A stretch of 64,000 nt of DNA. It comes from Conus ventricosus. Its lineage: Eukaryota; Mollusca; Gastropoda; Neogastropoda; Conidae. Within the stretch, counting starts at the first letter, position 1, and every line of letters begins with the position of its first letter. The stretch is from positions 73,026,116 through 73,090,115 of the forward strand of contig CM031616.1 of the NCBI GenBank assembly GCA_018398815.1. The letters are read 5' to 3'. The translations under genes were made by a program, and so were the position numbers. A model generated the notes under the pieces. It made no database searches. It was given only the letters and a program-made list of their open reading frames with translations, and was not told the origin of the DNA. Shown in pieces: positions 1 through 11,153 of this stretch.

Positions 1-300
1 TAGTGTATGGATCAGATGGAATATGAGAGAGAGAGAGATAGAGTGGGGGAGAGAGAGAGTGAAACAGCGAGAGGGGAAGAAAGTGAAAGAGAGAGGGTAA
101 AATGTGTGCGCTTGGGATGTATTATTACCAACATTGTTTGGTAAATTCATGTGGGAAGTTCCATAGGAAGCCGGCAGTGTTAAAACCCCCCCAAAAAAAC
201 CCTTATTTTGTGGTCAATTTAAGTCACCCACAAAAAAAACACAAAAATACTTAACATGTACATAAATCTGGAAGAAAAGAAGAATAAATTACAGCACCCT
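1..300. other. No gene; GA-rich leader
   Basis: Scattered short GA runs fill the first 100 bases, followed by A- and C-rich sequence. I see no coding signal and no recognisable element. Confidence 0.6.
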
Positions 301-379
301 CTCTCTCTCTTTCACACACACACACAACACAAACACACACACACACACACACACACGCAAGCACACACATTCACGTATG

Positions 380-420
<41 letters not shown>
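301..420. repeat. CT/CA microsatellite
   Basis: A short CT run passes into two CA blocks separated by a brief non-repetitive spacer. The His/Thr-rich frames here are only translations of the dinucleotide. Confidence 0.95.
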
Positions 421-1380
421 AGACTTGCACATCACATGTAATGTGGTCTGCATGTTTACAAGTTTCCCACATTACAGCTTTTTTTCTTTCTTTTTTTCTT
501 TTTTGTGTGCATTTTTTCTGTTATTCTCCCACCCACCCCATTTTCCTTCCCCCCCCCCCCCCCTTTATTTCAAATAACAAATTAATAGGAGACCGTAAAA
601 GAAACACTGCCAAGCAATATTTTTGCGTCCTGCCAGCGTAACCAAAGCCAAATCAACCTTGTGTCGTCAACTTACGTATTAATTACTCGGGCACGCTGGG
701 TCGAGAATGTACACCGTTTTCAAACTTCTTTGAAAATGTTCGTTGACTGTGATGTTGAAGAGGTCTTATAAAGCGCCTGTAGTCTTGAAAACATTCCTCT
801 GAGAGGTTGAATTTGGTCCATACCCTAACCGAACATGTTTTACACTTGTAGCACCATGATGATGATGGAAACCGTTCTAGTGTCTTGGTAGCCTTTATAA
901 GCCCAGCAATGGTTCATCACCTGTAGTAACCAAGAACTGATTCAAGAAGCAACACTAAACAAAGTATAAATCACATCATTGTGGGGTATGCAGCACACTG
1001 AGCTCAGTCGCAAAAAAAAAAAATTGAAAACATCCTCGAAAACAACGCAGACTTGTCGTCCTCGGCACTTGTCTACTCAGGTCAGACTCAACATGTTTTT
1101 TGGACATCAACCTTTACTTTGGAGTTATCTTCCCTTGTGACTCCGTAGAAGAACAGAAATACTCCGTAGAAGAACAGAAATCTGCGACCCACGCGTAATC
1201 CAGGATGCTAACGAGCTGAAACTGGTTTTACTCATGTCCTTCATTGAAAATAAATAAATTAATTAAAGAATATAAAATGAATAATCCGCATATTATATCA
1301 ATGAGTTTATATTCACGAATGAGACATACATTTATAAACAAATGTACTAACACCAGTTCTGTCATCATCATCATCATCAC
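421..1380. other. No gene; unique sequence with a 21-bp direct duplication
   Basis: Non-repetitive, AT-rich sequence with a C-run near 550 and an A-run near 1012. A 21-bp segment containing CTCCGTAGAAGAAC occurs twice back to back at 1140-1181. No open frame has recognisable homology. Confidence 0.6.
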
Positions 1381-1484
1381 ACGCGCACGCACACACACAT
1401 GCACTCACGAACGCACGCACGAACCTACGTACGCACACACACACGCGCGCGCACGCACACAGCACGCGCGCGCGCGCGCACCCC

Positions 1485-1515
<31 letters not shown>

Positions 1516-1616
1516 ACACATATCTGCGCAGTCACGAACGCATGCATAAACCTACGTACGCACGCACGTGCACACACACACGCGCGCGCGCGTGCATGCA
1601 CATACGCACACATACA

Positions 1617-1705
<89 letters not shown>
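1381..1705. repeat. Compound microsatellite (CA, CG, poly-C, CT, CA)
   Basis: Successive blocks are CA/GC-rich, a long C-run (about 1481-1501), CA, CG, then CT (about 1617-1656) and CA (about 1657-1705). Open frames on both strands are low-complexity translations. Confidence 0.95.
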
Positions 1706-1706
<1 letters not shown>

Positions 1707-1918
1707 CAGCTTGATCTATCGACAGGAAAATGTTTCATGTTGAGAGAGAAAGGAGGGAAGTGGGGGGAGCGCTGGAGAGGCAGTGGTAAAGACCAAAGCC
1801 AAAAGAAACAAAAATCGCTCAACTAATTCTAGTGTAATACAACCGTGCATATATCATAATAACCGGCGAAAGAGTGTGAATCATACACAGCTGTAACCCA
1901 TGTGAATGAGAAAATAAC

Positions 1919-1987
<69 letters not shown>
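1919..1987. repeat. (GA)n microsatellite
   Basis: About 34 uninterrupted GA dinucleotides. Confidence 0.97.
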
Positions 1988-1989
<2 letters not shown>

Positions 1990-2081
1990 ATAGTTTACCT
2001 AGGTGGATGCAGCGCCGCAACAGGGTCCCATTGAGCTGAACTCGGGTATGGCCGTTGGGGCACCAGTTTCATTGTCAGAAC

Positions 2082-2085
<4 letters not shown>

Positions 2086-2116
<31 letters not shown>
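2086..2116. repeat. Poly-A run, 31 bases
   Basis: An uninterrupted A-run about 140 bases upstream of the gag start of the Gypsy element. It could be a retroposed tail or a homopolymer expansion; nothing nearby decides between these. Confidence 0.8.
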
Positions 2117-2119
<3 letters not shown>

Positions 2120-2256
2120 AGAAGTGCCAGATTAACAGAACTGACGTAATTGTATTGACTGCGCAAGTGATAAAAAGGCAGATAACGTCATACAATAGCA
2201 ACAGTCGTGGATCGTGTTAGTAATACTAGTGGCAAAAAGCAACATTTAAAAAAAAA

Positions 2257-3102
2257 ATGTCATCAAATAATCAAGGACAGTTTAGAGCGAACGTGCCACC
2301 TCCATCAAAACTTGATCTCAGTAATCAGCAAGACGTAGAACAAAACTGGAAGACATTCTCAAGACAGTGGAACCACTACAAGAAAGCTACCAGCTGAGTA
2401 AGGAAGATCCAGACTATCAGTGTTCAGTACTTCTGGCCTGCATTGGGGAAGATGGACAAGAAATATGTGAAGCCTTTCGATACCGATGCAGAAAAAGAAG
2501 ACATTGCTATCGTGGAGAAAAAATTCCAAGAGTTCTGTGTGGGAAAAACACATGAAGTGGATGAATCGTATAAGTTCCACGCAAGAAGCCAAGCAGATGG
2601 TGAGAATATTGACACTTACGTTGCTGTATTGCGAAAAATGGCAAAAACCTGCAATTTTGCAGAAGAAGAAAGAATGATTGGAGATCGCATAGTCATTGGT
2701 ATATGTGATGACACAGTGAGGGAGAAGCTGCTAGAAAAGGCGACTTTAACACTGAAAGAAGCTGTGGAAATCTGTCGTGCGCATGAAATGTTAAAGGCAC
2801 AGACCAAGTCCATCTCTACAGGTGCAGATGGAGATGATTCAGCTATCTGCCGAGTAAAGCAACCCCACCATACCTTTAGACGGACACGCAAGACTTCAGA
2901 GAGCCACCAGGTCTACTCCCATCCGCATGTCAAACCCGGGAATAATTCCAGAGTTTCCAGACATGAGAAAACTTGATTCAAGTGCACTCACTGTGGGAGA
3001 GGTCCACCACACAGCCGCTACAATTGTTCTGCAAAGAATGCGCGGTGCAGGAAATGCTTCAAGATTGGACATTTTGCTGCTGTATGTAGATCGTCAGTCC
3101 AC
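2257..3102 (+). pseudogene. Gypsy gag polyprotein (broken), capsid and nucleocapsid
   Basis: The likely start is ATG 2257 (MSSNNQGQFRAN...). The frame is lost around 2395-2440 and resumes at 2443, giving a helical capsid-like region with the segment DGENIDTYVAVLRKMAK typical of retrotransposon Gag. An in-frame TGA at 2974 comes just before the nucleocapsid. Read past that stop in the same frame, there are two zinc knuckles: a longer CTHC-to-C finger and a canonical CX2CX4HX4C finger, CRKCFKIGHFAAVC (about 3050-3091). In Gypsy elements this protein packages element RNA in the cytoplasmic particle. Broken in two places, so it is called a pseudogene. Confidence 0.85.
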
Positions 3103-3521
3103 ATGGTTGAGGAAGAACAGGACGACAATTCAAGAGAAGTACAAGAGGAAGAAGACTGTGCATGCATGGGAACAATCACTGTTAGTGTAGATATTGTGTC
3201 TGCTAACCCATGGAAAATCCCAGTGAAAGTGGAAGATATGCGACAACTATTCAAGCTAGACACAGGCGCCAAAGTGACAGTAGTGCCATACAGACTTGTG
3301 CCGAAATCCAAGCGTCCATTGCAGAAAACCCGGAAGAAACTGTTTGGTCCTGGGCACTCAGAAATTAAAGTCGTGGGAAAATTCAATGTTAACATTGAAT
3401 ACAAAGGAAAAACGTCAGGTCAAGAAATCTGTGTCATCAAGGACTTAGAGGAGCCACTGTTAGGCAGACCAGCCATCGTCGACCTAAAAATGCTTGAAGT
3501 GGTAGGTGAAGTCAGCAACCC
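3103..3521 (+). pseudogene. Gypsy aspartic protease domain
   Basis: Continues in the gag frame. The catalytic motif FKLDTGAKVTVVPY (about 3250-3291) is the single-domain retropepsin D-T/S-G signature, and LLGRPAIVDLKMLEVV (about 3459-3506) fits the C-terminal substrate-binding segment. The family acts as a homodimer that cleaves Gag-Pol. This domain is itself intact, but the polyprotein is interrupted upstream by TGA 2974 and downstream by the repeat array. The frame formally runs to 3603 only because it reads two repeat units. Confidence 0.88.
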
Positions 3522-4475
3522 AGAACTGTCAACATTGTTCCAGGGACTAGGGAAGTTGCGTTATTCAGTGACCCACAACTGTCAACATTGTTCCAGGGAC
3601 TAGGGAAGTTGCGTTATTCAGTGACCCACAACTGTCAACATTGTTCCAGGGACTAGGAAGTTGCGTTATTCAGTGACCCACAACTGTCAACATTGTTCCA
3701 GGGACTAGGGAAGTTGTGTTATTCAGTGACCCACAACTGTCAACATTGTTCCAGGGACTAGGGAAGTTGTGTTATTCAGTGACCCACAACTGTCAACATT
3801 GTTCCAGGGACTAGGGAAGTTGCGTTATTCGGTGACCCACAACTGTCAACATTGTTCCAGGGACTAGGAAGTTGTGTTATTCAGTGACCCACAACTGTCA
3901 ACATTGTTCCAGGGACTAGGGAAGTTGCGTTATTCGGTGACCCACAACTGTCAACATTGTTCCAGGGACTAGGGAAGTTGCGTTATTCAGTGACCCACAA
4001 CTGTCAACATTGTTCCAGGGACTAGGGAAGTTGCGTTTATTCGGTGACCCACAACTGTCAACATTGTTCCAGGGACTAGGGAAGTTGCGTTATTCAGTGA
4101 CCCACAACTGTCAACATTGTTCCAGGGACTAGGGAAGTTGCGTTATTCGGTGACCCACAACTGTCAACATTGTTCCAGGGACTAGGGAAGTTGCGTTATT
4201 CAGTGACCCACAACTGTCAACATTGTTCCAGGGACTAGGGAAGTTGCGTTATTCAGCGACCCACAACTGTCAACGTTGTTCCAGGGACTAGGGAAGTTGC
4301 GTTATTCAGTGACCCACAACTGTCAACGTTGTTCCAGGGACTAGGGAAGTTGCGTTATTCAGTGACCCACAACTGTCAACGTTGTTCCAGGGACTAGGGA
4401 AGTTGCGTTATTCAGTGACCCACAACTGTCAACGTTGTTCCAGGGACTAGGGAAGTTGCGTTATTCAGTGACCCA
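3522..4475. repeat. 53-bp minisatellite inside pol, about 18 copies
   Basis: The unit runs CAGAACTGTCAACATTGTTC through a GGGAAGTTGCGTTATTC segment. Successive copies begin at 3528, 3581, 3634 and 3686 and then on at 53-bp spacing with occasional 1-bp slips. The first unit is still pol coding sequence (peptide NPELSTLFQGLGKL). After the last unit the pol frame continues (YKIQLKKDSRPFAVATPRRL). The array is therefore an expansion of element codons, not an inserted foreign satellite. Because 53 is not a multiple of 3, each extra copy shifts the frame. Sub-variants (CAGTG/CGGTG, CATTG/CGTTG) are clustered along the array. Confidence 0.95.
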
Positions 4476-4515
4476 GAACTGTCATTATTCCAGGGACTAG
4501 GGAAGTTGAGTTATT

Positions 4516-5227
4516 CAAAATACAAGATTCAACTGAAGAAAGACAGCAGACCTTTTGCAGTAGCCACACCACGGCGACTCGCCCTGCCCCTGAAGAAGAA
4601 GGTGAAGGATGCAGTGGACAAGCTGGAAGCCCTAGGCGTGATCCGACTGTGACACAGCCTACTGAATGGTGTGCGCCAATAGTTGTAGTGCCAAAGACCA
4701 ATGACAAGTTCAGGCTCTGCGTAGATTACACAAGACGTAATGAAGCTGTGCAGACAGAAAACTTCCCTCCTCCTTCTACTGACCAACTCTTAGCCCAGCT
4801 GGGTGGAGCAGTCTTGTTTTCTAAGTTGGATTGCAACAGTGGATTTCATCAAATCCCCTTGGAAGAGGAATCACAAGAGCTCACCCCCTTCATGTCACCT
4901 TTTGGCAGATATTGTTACACCAGACTTCCGTTCGGTATCAGTTCAGGACCTGAGATTTTCCAGCGCACCATGATTTAGCTGTTGGGAGACATACAAAATG
5001 TCCTATGTGACATGGATGATATTTTGATCTTTGGAAAGACAAAAGAAGAGCATGAGGAGACTCTTGAAGCAGTGAGCAAGAAACTGAAAGACGCCGGGCT
5101 GACACTGAATTCAGAAAAGTGCCAGTTCAGGAAGACCTCCATCAAATTCCTAGGGCACACCATCATACCCGAGGGCATAGCCATCGACCCTGAAAAGATG
5201 GAAGCGATCACCAAGTTCCCTTTCTGA
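4516..5227 (+). pseudogene. Gypsy reverse transcriptase domain (broken)
   Basis: From about 4516 the sequence encodes the RT fingers (SRPFAVATPRRL, then EALGVIR). A 1-base shift near 4650 is followed by EWCAPIVVVPK, FRLCVDYTRRN, FSKLDCNSGFHQIPLEEES and TRLPFGISSGPEIFQ, all hallmark Gypsy RT blocks. The polymerase active site reads CDMDDILIFG, with M in place of the usual Y/V before DD. Family RTs copy element RNA into cDNA. Stop codon TAG at 4976 lies in frame just before the active-site block. The thumb segment FLGHTIIPEGIAIDPEKM follows before another frame loss near 5225. Confidence 0.95.
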
Positions 5228-5866
5228 ACTAAGACGCTTGTTAGGCATCATGAATCACGTTGCCAAGTTTGCGGGGTCAGCACTATCAGACACAACGAAA
5301 CCTCTGCGAGATTTACTGAAGAAAGAAGACGACTGGACATGGAGTAGTCCACAGGAGGAAGTGTTTCAACACATCAAGCAGCAACTTTCTTCAGCTCCAG
5401 TGCTTGCTCATTACAGCCCCAACAGGAAGACACGCCTCTTAACGGATGCATCATCGTTTGGTTTGGGAGCCGTCCTCCTCTCCTACAGAAGCATGAAGAT
5501 GGAAGCTACAGACCAGTCTTCTACACCGCAAGATCACTCACCCCTACGGAACAGCGCTATGCACAAGTGGAGAAGGAAGCCCTTGGAGTGACCTGGGCCT
5601 GTGAAAAATTCTCCGAGTATATTACTGGACTGAAAGATCTTACCATAGAGACAGATCATAGACCACGGCTTGCTCTTCTGAAGACAAAGAACATTGGTGA
5701 ACTGTCACCTGGGATTCAGAGATTCCGTTTGCGACTCATGCGATTTCAGTACAATATCGAATGCACACGTGGGAAGAATCTTGTGACTGCTGACGCTTTA
5801 TCAAGAGCACCAACGTCTTCAGCGACACAAAAAAAGACAAAGAATTTGAAGAGGATGTCAGTCTGA
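5228..5866 (+). pseudogene. Gypsy RNase H and connection domains (broken)
   Basis: The connection segment (LGIMNHVAKFAG, LRDLLKKEDDWTW) leads to RNase H. Visible acidic active-site blocks are LTDASSFGLGAVL, EKEALGVTWACEKF and IETDHRPRLALL, giving the expected D-E-D series. The family degrades the RNA strand of the RNA:DNA hybrid. A frameshift near 5490 divides the domain between two frames. The end at about 5866 (LVTADALSRAPTSS) is the usual tether before integrase. Confidence 0.92.
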
Positions 5867-5887
5867 TGGTTAACCAAATCTTCACCA

Positions 5888-6628
5888 ATGTTCCGGCAAC
5901 ATAGAAAAAAAAAACTGAACGAAATATGGCAGGAGCTTCAAAGGGATCTGCTGTGCCAGAAACTGATAAGATACTGCAGAGATGGATGGCCAGAAACATG
6001 TCCATCAGATCCCCAACTGAAGCCCTCCTGGAGTGCTCGCTGTGACATCAGTACTCAAGACAGCCTGCTGTTACATGGCACAAGACTGATTATCCCAGAG
6101 AAGCTGAGGCCTGAAGCGATAAAGGGAATACACACTGGACATCAAGGAGTGGTCAAGTGCCGAGCCAGAGCCAGAGAGAGCATGTGGTGGCCCGGACTTT
6201 CATCCCAGATTGAAAACATGGTTGAACGCTGCTACACAGGTAAGAAGGAGAGGAACATAGCACCAGAACCCCTCGTTCCGACACACACCCCTGACTGTCC
6301 TTGGCAGAAGGTTGCCATGGACATCTTTGATCTGAACAAGGAACAGTACTTACTCGTGATAGATTGTTACTCACGATACCTTGAACTTGCTCACCTGAAG
6401 AACACTTCGGCCGCAACTGTTGTCAACCATCTAAAGAGTACATTTTCACCTCAAGGGATCCCAGAGATTTACATTTCTGACAATGGTCCCCAGTCCACAA
6501 GTGGACTATTCAAGGCATTTGCAAGTAGCTATGATTTTATTCATCTGACCAGCAGCCCATACTACCCGTCCTCAAACGGTGAAGCAGAGAGAGGCATACA
6601 AACTGTGAAAGAATCAGCAATTTCGTAA
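5888..6628 (+). pseudogene. Gypsy integrase, truncated at the C-terminus
   Basis: The N-terminal zinc-binding module is recognisable (HTGHQGVVKCRARARESMWW...), but its final cysteine pair is damaged (RCYTGKKE). The DDE core is well preserved: VAMDIFDL (first D), IYISDNGPQSTSG (second D) and SSNGEAERGIQTVKE (E). The family inserts cDNA into host DNA. The frame ends at 6628 soon after the core, and the C-terminal domain is missing where the CT/GT microsatellite begins, so the protein is a 3'-truncated remnant. Confidence 0.93.
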
Positions 6629-6678
6629 TAGAATATCACTACGAAAAAAGAACACCCGGACATACTTCGTAGTTGCAT

Positions 6679-6679
<1 letters not shown>

Positions 6680-6744
<65 letters not shown>

Positions 6745-6764
6745 GCGCGCGCGCGTGCGCGTGC

Positions 6765-6835
<71 letters not shown>

Positions 6836-7015
6836 GAGAGATTTAGAGACAGAGACAGAACAGAGAGACAGACATGCAAACAGACAGACCGACAGAGACA
6901 GACAGAGAAAGAGACAGAGACGGCGAGATACTGACCGACTCTGAAGAAGAATGAGAAATCAGAGAGGTTGGAAGATAGCCAGGGGAACCAGTGCCAGTGC
7001 TGGAGTGGAAAGGGT

Positions 7016-7071
<56 letters not shown>

Positions 7072-7096
7072 AGCTGAGAAAGAGAAAGACAGACAG

Positions 7097-7163
<67 letters not shown>

Positions 7164-7225
7164 AGAGACAGACACACAGTCAGACACAGAACAGAGACAG
7201 ACACACAGTCAGACACAGACAGACA
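6680..7225. repeat. Compound microsatellite with a 54-base poly-G run
   Basis: CT (about 6680-6744), CG/GT blocks to about 6830, then GA/CAGA-rich sequence. An uninterrupted G-run spans 7016-7069, followed by CT (about 7101-7163) and CAGA-rich sequence. Several long open frames on both strands are pure low-complexity translations. Confidence 0.96.
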
Positions 7226-7870
7226 AACACAGAAGCACAGCTACACATTCTTCCACTCGAGCCTAGAGCAGTACCAACCAGAGTGTCAAGCTCCTGATAC
7301 AGATACTGCGGCAGTTCTTCCACCCAGCTTTCTATGGGTCAGTGAGTTTTCCATATTATTCCAGTCAGTCTGTCACTGTTGCAGCCAGCCCTTGTTTGGA
7401 ATGGGCAGTTGGCTCCTGATTTTCAGATTAAGAAAAAACAAACAAATAAAATAAAAACAAACAAATAAAAAATCACCCACATCTAGTGAAGGAAGATGTC
7501 GTTGCTGCATGAACTTCATATCTATGTCTGAAACCTTTCAAAAATATGTCACGGGTTGAGACGATGCCCGAGTTTGAGAAGATACCCAAACCAGGGGAAG
7601 CAATCCGTGCGGTAGCGACGCCGGTGTTGTCAGTGTCAGTTTTCATCAAAGGGGGGTCACTGCATGCAGACTAGTCCATATACGCTACACATCTGCTAAA
7701 TTACAAATCCACAAGCTTAGCAGGATTTGCAGCTGGTGTGTAAATGAATTGATGATCAAGATGAGAGGATTCTAGACGAGGGTCTCATAGATACGACTTT
7801 GCAAATGTCTTGCCTGTGCATCTGACCTGAACTACCTGCATACACATTGTCAGCGCCGCTATTATAACTG
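7226..7870. other. No gene; unique spacer
   Basis: Non-repetitive sequence between the compound microsatellite and the short GT run that precedes the LTR element. No homology recognised. Confidence 0.6.
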
Positions 7871-7886
7871 TGTGTGTGTGTGTGTG

Positions 7887-8336
7887 TGTGGCTGGACAGA
7901 AGTTTACTTCTGCAAATGTTTAATCTTCATGCTCTTGAACTTAGTTGAAGAGCATGTTTCGTTTTATTGTGGCTATTTTTATTCTTTTGTTTGTAGTAGA
8001 GTTGATAAGGGTAGTGCGAGTGCATAGGGATTTCAGTGAATTCTGATCTTTTGTCAGAAGAGTTATCCGCCTTGGTACCAGATTAGCTGGTTCCAGAATT
8101 ATCTTTAGAATTCCAATGGATGAGTAGGAATACAATGGTTGGCTTGGTTTGCCTGGCTTGGCTTGGTTGGCTTGCCTGGCTTGCCTGGCTTGGCTTGGCT
8201 GGCTTGGATGGTTGGTTTGCCTGGCTTGGCTTGGCTTGGCTTGGTTGATTGACTGAATAAACGAAATGTCCAACATCAATACGGTCTGGGGTGATGGACG
8301 GATGACGCTCCCCCCCTCTACCCTTGACCTCTCACA
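7887..8336 (+). repeat. 5' LTR (450 bp)
   Basis: TG...CA-bounded. It differs from the 3' LTR by one extra 10-bp GGCTTGCCT-type unit in an internal GGCTT-rich minisatellite (about 8130-8245) and a handful of substitutions near its 3' end. A possible polyadenylation signal AATAAA lies at 8256-8261, late in the LTR where one is expected. Confidence 0.9.
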
Positions 8337-8339
8337 AAA

Positions 8340-8355
8340 TGGCGCTGCGAGCAGG
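8340..8355 (+). promoter_or_regulatory. Primer-binding site of the LTR element
   Basis: TGGCGCTGCGAGCAGG begins three bases after the LTR. TGG pairs with a tRNA CCA end, and the following bases match the acceptor/T-stem pattern of a serine tRNA (CGA-type) as I remember it, with about one difference. The tRNA assignment is from memory and not searched. Confidence 0.7.
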
Positions 8356-11153
8356 ATGAACGAGTGCCAACCTCAGGACGCGGGATCAGGCCCTTGGATG
8401 TGCCACAGCAAGGAAGGTTTTTATTTTTTTCATTGAAATTTTGAATTTATGCCTATGGTGCGATGGAGATGGCAGGCCAGATCATTGTTCTGCGAAGGAG
8501 CTGACCCTGTAGCTGATTCAGCATGATGGGAAACTGTCATGGCACAGTGATTAAATGATGTATTTGATTATTGTGAATTGATATGTTTGTTCTCTTTTTT
8601 TGATGGAAGGACCACCCTAATATGACCCCCTTTGATCAGCTGAGCTTTAATGTGGACTGACATGGACTGGATGTTGCGCATAATTTAGAAGTTGAAAGAT
8701 TGATGTTAGGGTGTGTGTGCACTGAAGGATGTGCACTGACGGATGTGCACCAGGTGGTGTGTGTGCACTGATGGGTGTGCACCAGGTGAGGTGTGTGTGC
8801 ACTGATGGATGTGCACCAGGTGGTGTGTGTGCACTGATGGGTGTGCACCAGGTGAGGTGTGTGTGCACTGATGGATGTGCACATTGGATGGTCAGTGCCT
8901 TGAGCTGTATGGACACGGACCCTGGCCGTGACTACAGGTCATGTGGACACACTGGCCAACACAACAGGTTGCCCCAACTGTTTTCACCATGTGTTAGAAG
9001 CTTCAGAATGGAAGAATGTTCTGGTCAGAATTTGAGAATGAAGTATCACCCTGTGGTTGGGAATTTACTGTATTTGCAGTTATAGTTGGAAATTTACATA
9101 TTTGTAGTTGTTTGAACAAAAGTGGAAGCTAACAGTTGGGAGTTTACAGCGTTTGCAGTCAATGGAACGAAGTATTGCCTTATAGTTGGCAACTTAACAG
9201 TATTTGCAGTTGAACTGCTTGTGTTCTCCAGTTTGGACATATCGGTGTTCGTAACCAAGTGATTATCGGCAAATATGGATTGAACCATGGCTGCACAGTG
9301 TTTGTTGTGAACTGTTGTCTTCAACGCAGTGCTTGACCGGGTACAGCAGCCAGGGTGGGTTTAGATTAGCGGGAAGGAAGAAGGGCTCAGTCGTCATGTA
9401 AACCCTCAGTGGAATGTCCTCAGCCATGTTTGTTGTCAGGGGGCATAACTCTCCAAGTGCATGTGGTGGGTATCCTGTCTCGGTGATCAGTCTTCTCTTT
9501 GATCAGTCACTTTGTGTTCATTGACCTCTTCCTGTAGAGCAGGTTAGGGTCGGTAATTTTTTTAAAACATTGATTCCCCGTGGGATGCCGGGGGTCTTTT
9601 GTACAAATAGTTCCCCCTCCTTCTGGACATTCTGTGCTAGTAATGTCCCCTTTTCCTATCGCTCTCAGTAACTCTGTCTCCTCCGTTGCTGTACTGTCGT
9701 CTACTGTCCTTTCTGTCTACCATATCTTTTATCTATCTTTTTCCACAACCTCTTCCCACAAATTTTCTGCACTGAACGAGTCGGAGTGAACTGACTGGAC
9801 TCTCGATTTATAGTGTGAGTATCCGTAACTTTTGTCCCCAGTCGCTCACTACGAGTCATGACTACTATGAATTATGTTGTTGGTTTTTTTGTCAGTTTTC
9901 TTTTTGACTGGATTAAGTTTTGATGATCCATGTTTGATGTAGGAATATGAAGGTGTCTGGAAGTTAGCACCTTGGAAAATGGCTGGAAGACAAGCTAAAG
10001 CGATTGAAGATGGCTCTTGACAAAGCAGGGGAGCATTCCCAGAACGCTGCCTTTGTACAAGACTGGCATAAACAGTCCACTGTGGATCTCCGGGGTGGAG
10101 ATAAATGGTGATATGGAACCAGTACTAGTGGTGATAGGAAGGTTTAAAAACCTTTCTGGGAAAAGGGGTGAATTAAGTGTGGCTAGCTGGCCCTTACACC
10201 ATAAACCATGGGATGGTTTGGATGGTAAGAGGAGGAGACTAGGGTGGAAATCAGGACATTTCTTTTTCATCACTTTCCCCACGCCCCAAGAAGTCTCTCC
10301 ACAGGTCTGCAAGGCAGAACAAAGGTGTGAGAACGTTTCTAACATAAACGTAAGAGTCCGGGACTGATCGCTCTTTGCTAGTCTGGTAATGACTGCCATG
10401 GTTCATGAGAGTTTTTTTCTCAGTGAAGTTTCTTTTTTTGACGGAAATGAGTTTTAATGATTTGTGTTTTTAATGTGTGAGGAAGATTTTTTTTCACTGT
10501 GGTTGAAACAAATCGTGTTTTATCCTTGATAGAAGTCCCTTTGCTTATTGACATTCTGCTGGACATAATGTAGGCCATGTCGCGGTGGACTTTTTTTTGT
10601 GTTTGAAAGATGATGAATTTGCACTATGAAGGAAAGCACTCGCTGCAGAGCGATGGCATGGTACATGTGCAAATAGGGTGAATTCATTAGCGCTATGTTC
10701 GCTGCTTTTGATGGAGCTATAACAGAGTAGTACGTGTGTTGTTTTGTTGTGTATAAAGCAGCAGGGAGTTTCTTTGTTTTTTTGTACTCAGAATGTGCGC
10801 TGTCTGAAAAAGGTATTTTTGTGGAACACTATTTCTCTTCACTTCAGCCAATTAGGCAGACACGTGTAATTTTTTTTTGCTGATTGAAGTCTGCATGTGC
10901 GAGAGTAATTTGGTGACCGTACCTTGGATAACAAATGTATTTTTGTCAATCATGTACATTTTTTGTGTGTATTCTAATGCATCCTTGTTGTCAACAATAG
11001 CATGAACTTTGTTGTGTGTAACGTAGTTTGCCAGACTGTGTGGTCGTTGATTTTAAGTGACTCAAAAGTGAGATTTTTACAAAAATTAGGCATTAAGAGA
11101 TCATGCAACAACGTGCCGACACAGTATGACTGCGTGGTTCTGCCTCAGTCAAA
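8356..11153. other. Non-coding interior of the LTR element
   Basis: Apart from the 32/34-bp repeat at 8731-8890, I see no gag, protease, RT or other enzyme motif. Short open frames (for example 9995-10399 on the - strand) have no recognisable features. Confidence 0.65.
8731..8890. repeat. GTGCACTGATGG tandem repeat, alternating 32/34-bp units
   Basis: GTGCACTG recurs at 8731, 8763, 8797, 8829 and 8863, i.e. spacings of 32, 34, 32 and 34. The array is a dimeric 66-bp higher-order repeat. The two unit types end in CAGGTGGT and CAGGTGAGGT. Confidence 0.9.

Larger units (their letters stand above)
2257..6628 (+). mobile_element. Degenerate Ty3/Gypsy retrotransposon, internal coding region
   Basis: Gag with two CCHC knuckles, aspartic protease, reverse transcriptase, RNase H and integrase follow each other in Gypsy order on the + strand. 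The protein style resembles the Mag/K02A2.6-like group common in invertebrates, which is a family-level inference. The element is dead: a frameshift near 2395-2440, TGA at 2974, a 53-bp minisatellite at 3522-4475, a frameshift near 4650, TAG at 4976, and further shifts near 5225, 5490 and 5870. I find no flanking LTR pair. Its 3' side stops at the CT microsatellite starting about 6680, so LTRs and the integrase C-terminus appear lost. Confidence 0.93.

Noticed and set aside
2257..6628. Infectious retrovirus with an env gene
   Set aside because: No envelope frame follows integrase, and the element is cut by a microsatellite; gag-pol only.
10017..10399. Opposing 116- and 134-residue frames inside the LTR element
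   Set aside because: They overlap each other, have no domain, and lie in an interior otherwise non-coding.
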